Positions 21,527-28,975 of a stretch of DNA of 33,202 nt are shown in pieces. A program made the translations under genes and the position numbers. Location of the stretch: contig WOUW01000021.1 of NCBI GenBank assembly GCA_009773055.1, positions 1 through 33,202 of the forward strand. The letters are read 5' to 3'. The DNA is from Paracoccaceae bacterium (GTDB lineage Bacteria; Pseudomonadota; Alphaproteobacteria; Rhodobacterales; Rhodobacteraceae). Under the pieces are notes generated by a model that saw only the letters and a list, made by a program, of their open reading frames with translations, did no database searches and was not told the origin of the DNA. How positions within the stretch are numbered: position 1 is the first letter of the stretch; each line of letters opens with the position of its first letter.

Positions 21527-22389
21527 CAGTCCACCGCCCGGGGGAAAAGACCGCGTGGGCGGATCAGGAGCACAGCGAGGAAAGCCAGGTGTCCGGCGAG
21601 GATCTGCCATTCGGGATTGAGCTGCGCACCGATAGTCTGTGCGACACCGATGATCGCTCCTCCGAGAAGGGTGCCCCACAGGGAACCGAGGCCCCCGATG
21701 ATCACCGCCTCGAACGCGTAGATCAGGCGGGCGGGGCCGATCGAGGGGTCGAAGTTCGACCGCATCCCGAGGTAAAGGGCAGCGATGGTGACGATGACCA
21801 TGGCAAGGCCGGTGGCGATGGCGAAGACTGACTTCGGGTTGATGCCCATCAGGCTGGCGGTCGTGGGGTCATCCGACACGGCGCGGAAAGCGCGGCCGAG
21901 GGCGGTGGTGTAGAAGATCCGGTTAAGGGCGAAGATCACCAAGACAGCGGAGGCGAAGGTGAGAAGCGGCATGGTGCCGACAGTGACCGGGCCAAGGTCG
22001 ATCGAGGCACTTTCCAGCGGGCCTGCGGCAAGGCGCTGGCTGTCGGCGGAGAAGATCTCCAGCATCCCGTTCTGGAGGGCGACCGAGAGCCCGAAGGTGA
22101 TGAGGAGTGGGGGAAGGATGTCTTTCCCCATCACGCGGTTCAGAACGAAGCGTTGCAGCGCCCAGCCAGCCGCGAACATCAGGGGCGCGGCGAGGAGAGC
22201 GGCGAGGAACGGGTGGAGGCCCGTGGACCCGGTGATGAGAAGGATGGCGAAGGCGGCGAAGACGATGAGGTCGCCGTGGGCCAGGTTCACAAGACGCATG
22301 ATGCCGAAGACGAGGGAGAGGCCCGCGGCGAAAAGGGCGTAGAGCCCGCCGAGAAGGATGCCCTGGACGAGGACGTCTATCCAGATCAT
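21526..22389 (-). CDS. Branched-chain-type ABC transporter permease LivH
   Basis: Second membrane subunit. 287 residues, eight or so hydrophobic segments. Family marks: LLGGLYALFAAGLSLVFGIMR near the N-terminus, NLAHGDL just after it, the cytoplasmic loop RAVSDDPTTASLMGIN, and FEAVIIGGLGSLWGTLLGG towards the end. The ATG at 22389 (MIWIDVLVQGILLGGL) is chosen over the upstream in-frame start at 22464, which would add a non-hydrophobic Arg-rich tail. It is separated from livF by a 163-base spacer packed with inverted repeats, unlike every other junction in the operon. Confidence 0.94.
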   Translation of the reverse strand: MIWIDVLVQGILLGGLYALFAAGLSLVFGIMRLVNLAHGDLIVFAAFAILLITGSTGLHPFLAALLAAPLMFAAGWALQRFVLNRVMGKDILPPLLITFGLSVALQNGMLEIFSADSQRLAAGPLESASIDLGPVTVGTMPLLTFASAVLVIFALNRIFYTTALGRAFRAVSDDPTTASLMGINPKSVFAIATGLAMVIVTIAALYLGMRSNFDPSIGPARLIYAFEAVIIGGLGSLWGTLLGGAIIGVAQTIGAQLNPEWQILAGHLAFLAVLLIRPRGLFPRAVD

Positions 22390-22417
22390 TTGGTGCCTCG
22401 AGCTGTAGGGCTGTTTT

Positions 22418-22523
22418 CGAGATGAGCGCTGGCGCGCAAGCCTTTCATCTCGCCTCTGGCGCAAGCGCCAACCGGCTTGGGCGATGGGGGCATCCTGCCC
22501 CCAAACCCCCGGGGAGTGTTTGG
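22418..22523. repeat. Mosaic of inverted repeats between livF and livH
   Basis: Four nested inverted repeats fill the 163-base spacer: CGAGATGA/TCATCTCG (22418-22425 and 22445-22452); TGGCG/CGCCA with loop CAAG (22457-22470); GGGGGCA/TGCCCCC with loop TCC (22486-22502); and CCAAAC/GTTTGG (22501-22506 and 22518-22523) around a CCCCGGGG core. The right part (GGGGGC...GCCCCC, CCCCCGGGG, then TTTGGGAAAAGAG) resembles the dispersed GC-rich intergenic repeat seen in many Rhodobacteraceae genomes. It breaks an otherwise tightly coupled operon. Confidence 0.6.
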
Positions 22524-22552
22524 GAAAAGAGCAATAGGGAGGGGCCAGTGGA

Positions 22553-23257
22553 TCATGCGGTGGCCCCGAAGTAGGCGGCGTGGATCGCTTCGCGGGTAAG
22601 GTCTTTGGCAGGGGCTTGCAGGGTGACGCGGCCCTCCATCAGGCAGTAGACCCGGTCGGCGACGGAAAGCGCGCGGGCGATGTCCTGTTCGACGATCACC
22701 ACGGCGGCGCCGGAGGCGCGGATCGCGGGGAGGGCGGCGTAGATGTCGCGGATCACCACGGGGGCCAGGCCAAGGCTGATCTCGTCGCAGAGGAGAAGTT
22801 CGGGGTTGGACATGAGGGCGCGGCCGATGGCGACCATCTGCTGCTGACCGCCGGAAAGCGCGGTGCCGGGAGAGTGGCGGCGGTCTTTCAGGATGGGGAA
22901 CAGGCTGTAGATTTCGTCCAGCGACCAGCGGCCCGTGCCGCGGCGGACTTGGCCCCCAATGCGGAGGTTTTCCTCGACCGTGAGGGAGGGGAAGAGCTTG
23001 CGGCCTTCGGGCACCATGGCGATGCCGCGTTGCAGGATCAGGTCGGCGGGGAGCGCACCGATGGGGTCTTCGTTGTGCCGGATCATCTCGGGGGCGTTCC
23101 TGAGGACACCTGTGATCGAGCGCATCAGGGTAGTCTTGCCGGCACCGTTTGCGCCGATGATCGCGACGCATTCGCCTGCGGCGACGTGCAGGTCGATGCC
23201 GAAGAGGGCCTTGAACTGGCCATACTGGGCGGTGAGGCCTTGGACAGAAAGGAGCAT
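22553..23257 (-). CDS. Branched-chain-type ABC transporter ATP-binding protein LivF
   Basis: ATPase subunit of the importer. 234 residues. Walker A GANGAGKTT (35-43), Q-loop region, signature LSGGQQQM, Walker B LLLCDEISLGLAP, and the H-loop replaced as usual in LivF by the EQD of VIVEQDIARA. ATG 23257 lies one base after the livG stop, with GAAAGGAG-like sequence upstream. The downstream end is followed by the repeat-rich spacer. Confidence 0.95.
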   Translation of the reverse strand: MLLSVQGLTAQYGQFKALFGIDLHVAAGECVAIIGANGAGKTTLMRSITGVLRNAPEMIRHNEDPIGALPADLILQRGIAMVPEGRKLFPSLTVEENLRIGGQVRRGTGRWSLDEIYSLFPILKDRRHSPGTALSGGQQQMVAIGRALMSNPELLLCDEISLGLAPVVIRDIYAALPAIRASGAAVVIVEQDIARALSVADRVYCLMEGRVTLQAPAKDLTREAIHAAYFGATA

Positions 23258-23258
23258 G

Positions 23259-23981
23259 TCAGACCTCCATCCCGAGGTAGATCTCGCGGACTTCGCGCGA
23301 GGCCATGATCGCCTCAGGCTCGCCGATGCCGATGACGCGGCCGAAGTCGAGCACGAGCAGGCGTTCGACGACCGAATTCAGCGCATGGAGGACATGTTCG
23401 ATCCAGATGATCGTGACCCCCTTGGCGTGCAGTCCCTTGATCGTCGCGACCAACGCCTGACACTCGCCTTCGGTCAGGCCGCCCGCGATTTCGTCGAGGA
23501 GGAGAAGTTCAGGCCCGGTTGCCATGGCGCGGGCGAGTTCCAGGCGCTTGCGGTCAAGAAGGGATAGCGTTCCGGCGAGCTGGTTGGCACGCGCGAGGAG
23601 TTCGGTGTCCTGCAGGATAGCGACGCAGTCATCGGCGACGTCGGCCTCGCGCTTGTTCCGGCCAAAGGCTGCGGCGGTGAGGAGATTTTCGAAGACGGTC
23701 AGGCCCTCGAACGGCTGGGGGATCTGGAAACTGCGACCCACGCCCAAGCGGACGCGGTCCATCGCTGGGGTGCGGGTGACGTCGCGACCCAGCAGGGTGA
23801 TATGACCGGCGTCAGGCAGGATGTTGCCGGTGATCAGGTTGAAGAGCGTGGATTTGCCCGCCCCATTCGGACCGATGATGCCAAGTGCCTGACCCTTGGG
23901 CACAGAAAAGCTGACATCGTCGGTCACCTTGAGAGCGCCGAAGTTTTTCGAGACGGAAGTGAGGGTCAGGACGTCGGTCAT
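23259..23981 (-). CDS. Branched-chain-type ABC transporter ATP-binding protein LivG
   Basis: Second ATPase subunit. 240 residues. Walker A GPNGAGKST near residue 37; TFQIPQPFEGLTVFENL-type segment (here SFQIPQPFEGLTVFENL); the signature motif is degenerate, LSLLDRKRLELARA, as is usual for LivG; Walker B LLLLDEIAGGL; then HVLHALNSVVERLLVLDFG. ATG 23981 gives the normal N-terminus (MTDVLTLTSVSKNFGALK); the frame is open upstream but there overlaps a hairpin and the binding-protein gene. Lies 49 bases after the binding-protein stop. Confidence 0.95.
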   Translation of the reverse strand: MTDVLTLTSVSKNFGALKVTDDVSFSVPKGQALGIIGPNGAGKSTLFNLITGNILPDAGHITLLGRDVTRTPAMDRVRLGVGRSFQIPQPFEGLTVFENLLTAAAFGRNKREADVADDCVAILQDTELLARANQLAGTLSLLDRKRLELARAMATGPELLLLDEIAGGLTEGECQALVATIKGLHAKGVTIIWIEHVLHALNSVVERLLVLDFGRVIGIGEPEAIMASREVREIYLGMEV

Positions 23982-23997
23982 GGGTGTCGGGCCTTGG

Positions 23998-24025
23998 GTG
24001 CGGCCCCCTGAGACGGGGGCCGCAC
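23998..24025 (-). promoter_or_regulatory. Stem-loop between the binding-protein gene and livG
   Basis: A perfect 11-bp GC stem (GTGCGGCCCCC at 23998-24008, GGGGGCCGCAC at 24015-24025) with a six-base loop lies five bases after the binding-protein stop. No T-run follows. Such hairpins commonly protect the upstream mRNA so that the periplasmic protein is made in excess over the membrane subunits. Confidence 0.6.
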
Positions 24026-24030
24026 AGGGA

Positions 24031-25305
24031 TCAGGCCAGTACCTCCATCGTGCCGCCGGTCGGGATGGCGGGGGCGGTCTGGTTGTCGACGATGACGAGG
24101 TCGAAGGCGCCGTCCTCTTTCCGCCGCCACTGGCCACCGACGAGGGGGGTCTTGGTGACGTTGGCAGCAGCAAAGGGTGGCACGCCTTCGCCCTTCCACG
24201 CGACCTTGCCGACCATGGTGTCGAGGTCTGTCGCGGCGATGGCGGCGGCGATGGCATCAGCATCGGTCACGTCCGAGACTCGGCCCATCACGTTCGACGC
24301 CACTTCGAACAGCGAATGGACAAAGCCGATGGGCTGGGTCCAGGGGCGACTGGTCTTGGCAGTGAAGTCGGCAGCAAGGTCCGCCGCGGACTGGCCGGTA
24401 AGCGAGGACTTGAAGGGATGGGTGTTCGACCACCACACCTCGGATGAAAGGTTGTGGCCAGCCTCACCCAGAGCCTCGACCGACTGCGGGAAGAGGATCG
24501 CTTTGGCAACGGTGATGATCTTGGGGTTGAAGCCCTGCTGCAGGGCCTGATTGCGGAAGGTAGTGAAGTCCGGCGGGATCACCACGCCGGTGACGATGTC
24601 GCAGTTTGCGGCCTTGAAGGCGTTGATCTGGGCCGAGAAATCGTCGTTCAGGTTCTGGTAGCGGCCCGGATCGTTAAGCATGTAGCCCTGCGCCGCAAAG
24701 CCGGGTCCGACGCCGACATTTGGATCGCCCCAGGCGTTGCCGTCGCCGTCATTGGGGAAGAGGCCCCCGACCTGCTTGTTGGTCTCGACCTGGTTCCACA
24801 TGTTCAGGAACACAGCGATGACGTCTTCGAGGCCCCAGAAGTAGTGGAAGGCGTAGTTGAAGGGCTTCCAGCTTGCCGGATCACCGGGGTTGCCTTGCTG
24901 GCCGATGAACCAAGGCTGCCAGGGTGCCATGGTCGAAATGACGGGCATCCCTTCCGCCTCGCAGGTGGTGGCGACGGGGTTGGTGGTCTCAGGCGTGGAG
25001 GCGACGACCATCAGGTTGACCTCGTCGTCGACAATCAGCTCCTTGGCGACAGAGGCGGCGCGGTTCGGATCGGACTGGCTGTCCTTGACGATGACCTCGA
25101 AGTTCGCCCCCGCTTCCGAAGCGAGGAACGCCTCGATATTGTAGGCATCGCTTTCGGCAAAGCCCGCGAGCGGGCCAGACTGCGGGCTGACATAGCCGAT
25201 GCGGATCTTGGCACCCTGCGCGATGGCCGGGGCGAAAAGGCCGGGGGTGGTCAGCGCGAGGCCGGTGGCAGCGCCGGATTTCAGAAGCTTGCGTCTGGTG
25301 ATCAT
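24031..25305 (-). CDS. ABC transporter substrate-binding protein, branched-chain/aromatic type, Tat-exported
   Basis: Periplasmic receptor for the importer encoded downstream (LivG, F, H, M). 424 residues. The N-terminus has a twin-arginine motif, TRRKLLKSG, followed by a hydrophobic run and the cleavage site AIAQG near residue 30, so Tat export is likely. The mature part begins KIRIGYVSPQSGPLAGFAESD, the Peripla_BP_6 signature, and continues with DSQSDPNRAASVAKELI. ATG 25305 has AGGGAGG upstream. The ligand cannot be read from sequence; the operon suggests a phenolic or aromatic acid. Confidence 0.93.
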   Translation of the reverse strand: MITRRKLLKSGAATGLALTTPGLFAPAIAQGAKIRIGYVSPQSGPLAGFAESDAYNIEAFLASEAGANFEVIVKDSQSDPNRAASVAKELIVDDEVNLMVVASTPETTNPVATTCEAEGMPVISTMAPWQPWFIGQQGNPGDPASWKPFNYAFHYFWGLEDVIAVFLNMWNQVETNKQVGGLFPNDGDGNAWGDPNVGVGPGFAAQGYMLNDPGRYQNLNDDFSAQINAFKAANCDIVTGVVIPPDFTTFRNQALQQGFNPKIITVAKAILFPQSVEALGEAGHNLSSEVWWSNTHPFKSSLTGQSAADLAADFTAKTSRPWTQPIGFVHSLFEVASNVMGRVSDVTDADAIAAAIAATDLDTMVGKVAWKGEGVPPFAAANVTKTPLVGGQWRRKEDGAFDLVIVDNQTAPAIPTGGTMEVLA

Positions 25306-25345
25306 GGTTGGTCCTCCCTTTGTTGTGGTTCAGGCTTGCCTTGAG

Positions 25346-26407
25346 TCAGGCGGGGCAGCGCCCGTCGAAGGCCTGTTGCAGCAGGTGTCGGATGCCGTCA
25401 CGGGTGACGGGGCGTGGATTGGCGTAAGGGTTCTTGGTGGCTATTTCGGTTGCGCGGTCGAGGTCGGCTTCCTTGAGGCCCAGGTCTGACAGGCGCAACG
25501 GGGCGTTCAGGGACTTGGCAAAGTGCCAGAGGCCCTTGCCTGCAGCGTCGTAGCCGAAGGTATCGGCTATGGGCCTCAGGAGGTCTTCCACGGCGGGTTC
25601 GTTGTAGGCGGTGGTATGGGGCAGAAGGACGGCATGCGTCTCGGCGTGGGGCAGGCCGAAGCTGCCGCCAAGGACATGGGCGAGCTTGTGGTGCAGTGCC
25701 ATGGTGACATGGCCCAGGGTCAGCGAGCAGCCCCAGGCGGCGTAAAGCGCCTTTGCGCGGGCCTTCTTGTCCTGCGGGTCTTTCGCGAGGGCAGGGAGGG
25801 CATCGCGGAAGGCGGGCATCGCGTCGCGGGACAGGGCCTCGGTGACCGGGTGGCGGTCAGGGGCGTAGAAACCCTCCATCGCGTGCGCGATCGCGTTCAG
25901 CGCCGAGGTGACGGTCAGGGCGAGGGGCAGGGTGAGGGTCAGGTCCACATCGTAGACCACGACCTCGGGCCGGATCTCGGGGTCGCGGCGGGTGGTTTTC
26001 TCGCCACCTGCGGTTTCGCCAAGAATGTCGGTCATTTCGGACCCGGCATAGGTGGTAGGGATCACGACCTGATCGGCCCCGGTGCGGACGGCGATGGCCT
26101 TGCCAAGGCCTGTGGTAGAGCCGCCACCGAGGGAGACGACGCAATCGGCGTTTGCGGCGCGGAAAGCGGCAATGGCCTGGTCGGTCACGTCAGTTGGCGT
26201 GTGCATCACGGCCCCGGCGAAGACACCTGCGGCCCTGTCGCCCAGACGGTCGGCCAGAGCCTGTGCCTCGGCCTGTTGGTGCGGGGTCGAAAGGACGAGT
26301 GCGCGGTGGTGGCCAAGGCGGGCGACTTCATCGGGGACTTGCGCGAGGGTGCCGTGGCCGAAGACCACGCGGGTGGTGAGGCCGGGGAAGGTGAAAGGGC
26401 GGGTCAT
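25346..26407 (-). CDS. Maleylacetate reductase
   Basis: Reduces maleylacetate to 3-oxoadipate with NAD(P)H; member of the iron-type alcohol dehydrogenase superfamily. 353 residues, the normal length for maleylacetate reductases. Marks: GGGSTTGLGKA (94-104, coenzyme), PTTYAGSEMT (117-126), NAIAHAMEGFYAP (171-183), HHKLAHVLGGSFGLPHAETHA (239-259); the PTTYAGSEMT and HHKLAH...PHAETHA pair is diagnostic for this subfamily. ATG 26407 overlaps the esterase stop (ATGA). Both dioxygenase types in the operon can yield its substrate, so it is the meeting point of the pathway. Confidence 0.96.
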   Translation of the reverse strand: MTRPFTFPGLTTRVVFGHGTLAQVPDEVARLGHHRALVLSTPHQQAEAQALADRLGDRAAGVFAGAVMHTPTDVTDQAIAAFRAANADCVVSLGGGSTTGLGKAIAVRTGADQVVIPTTYAGSEMTDILGETAGGEKTTRRDPEIRPEVVVYDVDLTLTLPLALTVTSALNAIAHAMEGFYAPDRHPVTEALSRDAMPAFRDALPALAKDPQDKKARAKALYAAWGCSLTLGHVTMALHHKLAHVLGGSFGLPHAETHAVLLPHTTAYNEPAVEDLLRPIADTFGYDAAGKGLWHFAKSLNAPLRLSDLGLKEADLDRATEIATKNPYANPRPVTRDGIRHLLQQAFDGRCPA

Positions 26408-27063
26408 CGGGGGGCCTCCATCCGAGGGGTGCGACCGGCGGCGAGGTCGATGAGGAGGCTGTCGAGAAGCGCGATCTCGGTGGTGGAGACTTCGTGCGGG
26501 CGGGCGGGAAACACGTCGCAGCGCAGGCGGGCTTCGGCCCGGCCAAGCTCAGTTGCGGCCTCAGCGAAGGCCTCGACAGGAATCCACGGATCATCGCTGC
26601 CAGCGGAGAGGTAGACGGGGAGCCCAGGGGTGAGATCTGCCGAGCGCATGTCGGACGCAATGCCGACGCGGCAGCCGGTGAAGGCTGCCACGGCGTCGGG
26701 AGAGGCCTGGCCAGTGAAGGCGTGCTCCAGCGACAGACAGGCGCCCTGACTGAAGCCGGCGAGGACGAGGGGCAGGCCGGGGGCCATTTCGCGCAGGTCG
26801 GTGATGGCTAAGGCGATGCCTTGCAGGGAGGTCGACAACTCGGCCCGCGTGCTGTCGGTCAATGGGTCGATGGCGCGGGCGGTATACCAGCTCTTGCCCT
26901 CGGCCCGGGGCAGGGCGAAGGCGACGTCCGGGGCGGACAGGTGGTGGATGACCGCCGCCGCCATGTCTTCCGGTGACTGGCCTCGACCGTGGACGAAGAT
27001 GCACAGCACCTTCGCCCGGTCGGGCGGCACGCAAAGGAAGGTGATGTCCGCGACCCCCGGCAT
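26404..27063 (-). CDS. Phospholipase/carboxylesterase family alpha/beta hydrolase (MhqD-like)
   Basis: Serine hydrolase, 219 residues. The oxyanion segment is FVHGRGQSPEDM (23-34); the nucleophile Ser105 lies in GFSQGA; Asp157 or Asp158 (AGSDDPWIP) and His190 (ARPHEVS) complete the triad. In Bacillus a hydrolase of this class (MhqD) is co-regulated with a VOC dioxygenase (MhqO) in quinone and hydroquinone response; here the two genes are adjacent and overlap by one base (TGATG at 27063). ATG 27063 gives MPGVADITFLCVPP. A role in hydrolysing an ester or acyl product of ring cleavage is inferred. Confidence 0.88.
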   Translation of the reverse strand: MPGVADITFLCVPPDRAKVLCIFVHGRGQSPEDMAAAVIHHLSAPDVAFALPRAEGKSWYTARAIDPLTDSTRAELSTSLQGIALAITDLREMAPGLPLVLAGFSQGACLSLEHAFTGQASPDAVAAFTGCRVGIASDMRSADLTPGLPVYLSAGSDDPWIPVEAFAEAATELGRAEARLRCDVFPARPHEVSTTEIALLDSLLIDLAAGRTPRMEAPR

Positions 27064-28019
27064 CAGAAGTTGGCCGGTTCCAGGCCCGCTTCCATCTCGG
27101 CCTGCCGGTCGGCGAACCATGGCGGGAAGACGAGGGACCGACCGATGGCGTCGGCGGGTTCGTCCTTGGCCCAGCCTTCGGGGACGGTCCAGGCAAGCTC
27201 GAACATCGCGCCACCGGGCGAGCGCATATACATCGACTTGAAGTACATGCGGTCCTTCTGTTCGCTGACGTCGGTGTAGCCCATGCCTTCGAGCCGGGCT
27301 TTCAGGGCGATCTGGTTGTCCTCGTTCCCGGTGTTGAAGGCGAGGTGGTGGACGGTGCCCCCGGCCAGCGTCCAGGTGCCCTGCGGGCTGTCGCGGTCGG
27401 TGATCAGCTCGATGACAGACCGCAAGCCGTCATTCTGCGGCACGATCCACATGCTGCCGTTCGGGTCGGTCCCTTCCCGCCGGAACTGCATGCCGATGTC
27501 GAGGAATTCCTCCATTGTGCCAGCATCCATCACGGCAACCGCGCCGCCGTAGATGCCCTTGATCGCCACCTGTGCGGTGGTGCCCTGTGCTTCGTTGACG
27601 ATGGGTTTGCGCGGATCGTCGGGGTTTTCCACCAGCTCGTGCGGGATGCCGCAGGGATGGGCGAAGACCACGCGCGTCAGGCCGAAGCGTTCGCCCTTGG
27701 TGGCCGGAATGCCGTGTTTGTTCAGCCGGTCGACCCAGAAGTCGGCGGCCCCGACCGGGATCGCCTGCATGATCGTGCGCGTCTGGTTGGTGCCGCGACG
27801 GCCAAAGATGCCGGGCTTCTTGAACGGGAAGGTGGTGATGATGGTCGAGGCATCGCCGTGCCTTGACCCATAATAGAGGTGATAGACCGGTAGGACGCCG
27901 TCAAAGAGCACGGTACGCTTGACCGAATAGAGGCCTAGGGCCTTGGTGTAGAAGTCGTAGTCCTCCTGCACGCCGTGCGTGCTCATAGTCAGGTGGTGGT
28001 AGCCGGAGACAAGGGCCAT
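27063..28019 (-). CDS. VOC-superfamily ring-cleaving dioxygenase (PcpA/LinE/MhqO type)
   Basis: Fe(II) dioxygenase of the type that cleaves hydroquinones next to a hydroxyl (PcpA, LinE). 318 residues, two repeated VOC units. The metal triad of PcpA (His11, His227, Glu276) has counterparts in His8/His9 (GYHHLT), His224/His225 (GTVHHLAFNT) and Glu274 (GAMFELAWTVPEGWAKDE). Start choice: ATG 28028 would sit directly on the Shine-Dalgarno, whereas ATG 28019 has GAAGG with a nine-base spacer and gives MALVSGYHHL. Five bases separate it from the upstream dioxygenase gene. Hydroquinone, chloro-, methyl- or methoxyhydroquinone are possible substrates; a catechol extradiol role is less likely. Confidence 0.9.
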   Translation of the reverse strand: MALVSGYHHLTMSTHGVQEDYDFYTKALGLYSVKRTVLFDGVLPVYHLYYGSRHGDASTIITTFPFKKPGIFGRRGTNQTRTIMQAIPVGAADFWVDRLNKHGIPATKGERFGLTRVVFAHPCGIPHELVENPDDPRKPIVNEAQGTTAQVAIKGIYGGAVAVMDAGTMEEFLDIGMQFRREGTDPNGSMWIVPQNDGLRSVIELITDRDSPQGTWTLAGGTVHHLAFNTGNEDNQIALKARLEGMGYTDVSEQKDRMYFKSMYMRSPGGAMFELAWTVPEGWAKDEPADAIGRSLVFPPWFADRQAEMEAGLEPANF

Positions 28020-28024
28020 CGGGG

Positions 28025-28882
28025 TCATCCTTCGGTCTTTGAGGGTTGCGGGACGGACTCCCGGTCGAGGACCAGAGAGACGGTGAGGGAGCGGGGGCCG
28101 AAATCGGCAATCAGGGCGGGTTTGACGGCAAAGAGCGCGTCGCGGGCGATGGCGGGATCGGCGCCATCGAAGATGGCTGTCACCAGTCGACGGTGGCCCG
28201 GAGCCGTGACGGCGAAGTGGATATGCGCAGGCCGGTCCAATGAAAGTCCAAGGCGGCGCGCAAGCTGGCCCACTGGCCCATCATCGGGCAGAGCATAGCC
28301 ACCGGGCCGGATCGTGCGGAAGTGGAAGCGGCCGTGGGCGTCAGCGGTGAAGCAGCCACGGAGGTTGTGTTCCGGCTGATTGTCGGGGTCCTGGTTTTCG
28401 TAACGGCCTGCGCCATTCGCGTGCCAGACCTCAACCCGCGCGCCGGCCAGCGGAACCCGGTCGGCATCCATGACCTGGCCGCTTACGGAAATGGACTCAC
28501 CAGTGCCGTCCCGGCAGAGGTCGGCTCCGAGTGGCAAAACCGGCGCGTCGGCGCGGTAGAAGGGGCCCGGCAGGGTGGACGGAGTGATGCCGGAGCTTGC
28601 CGCCCGGTCGCCGGAAAAGACACCGTCAGTCAAACCGAAGACATCGGCCAGGAGAACCCATTCCTGGCGTCGGGCGTCGGTCGCATAGCCGACGTCGGTC
28701 AGGAACTGCACGAAGGCATCCAGTTCCACCGGCGACGGGCGGAGGGTGGCGATGACCTGAAAGGCGTGGTCCATGATCAGCCGGACGGCATCGCCAAGCC
28801 GGTCCGACGGGCTGGCTGCAAGGCGATGACGCAGCTCGGCTGCGACCTCGTGGCCCTCAGAGCTGTTGCCCTGTCCGTCCAT
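28025..28882 (-). CDS. Intradiol ring-cleavage dioxygenase, hydroxyquinol type (copy 2)
   Basis: First gene of the operon. 285 residues. Fe ligands Tyr161 (AGRYENQD), Tyr196 (GGYALPDDGPVG), His220 and His222 (RPAHIHFA) are all present, with the N-terminal dimer helices at about 15-90. It differs widely from copy 1 (for example GSMW-less linker, GRYENQ against EGFYDVQ), so the two are old paralogs or separate acquisitions, not a recent duplication. ATG 28882 has GGGAGG about ten bases upstream; the open frame upstream reaches into the LysR gene on the other strand and is not coding. Could cleave hydroxyquinol, a substituted hydroxyquinol or a catechol. Confidence 0.92.
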   Translation of the reverse strand: MDGQGNSSEGHEVAAELRHRLAASPSDRLGDAVRLIMDHAFQVIATLRPSPVELDAFVQFLTDVGYATDARRQEWVLLADVFGLTDGVFSGDRAASSGITPSTLPGPFYRADAPVLPLGADLCRDGTGESISVSGQVMDADRVPLAGARVEVWHANGAGRYENQDPDNQPEHNLRGCFTADAHGRFHFRTIRPGGYALPDDGPVGQLARRLGLSLDRPAHIHFAVTAPGHRRLVTAIFDGADPAIARDALFAVKPALIADFGPRSLTVSLVLDRESVPQPSKTEG

Positions 28883-28960
28883 CCCCTGTGCCCCTCCCAG
28901 ATGCACGGTCAAGCCTAGGCGCAGAGCGTGTGTCGGGTGATGACTTTTCGGAAGATCAAT

Positions 28961-28975
28961 ATACCATCTGGTTAT
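28961..28975. promoter_or_regulatory. LysR-type recognition box (ATA-N9-TAT) between the regulator and the catabolic operon
   Basis: ATACCATCTGGTTAT (minus strand ATAACCAGATGGTAT) contains the T-N11-A pattern of LysR regulators with flanking ATA/TAT symmetry. It lies 79 bases upstream of the first catabolic gene, the distance expected for activation, and overlaps the start codon of the LysR gene, as expected for autoregulation. Confidence 0.55.

Noticed and set aside
28020-28028. ATG at 28028 as start of the VOC dioxygenase, giving an ATGA overlap
   Set aside because: The Shine-Dalgarno GAAGG would touch the start codon; the ATG at 28019 has a nine-base spacer.
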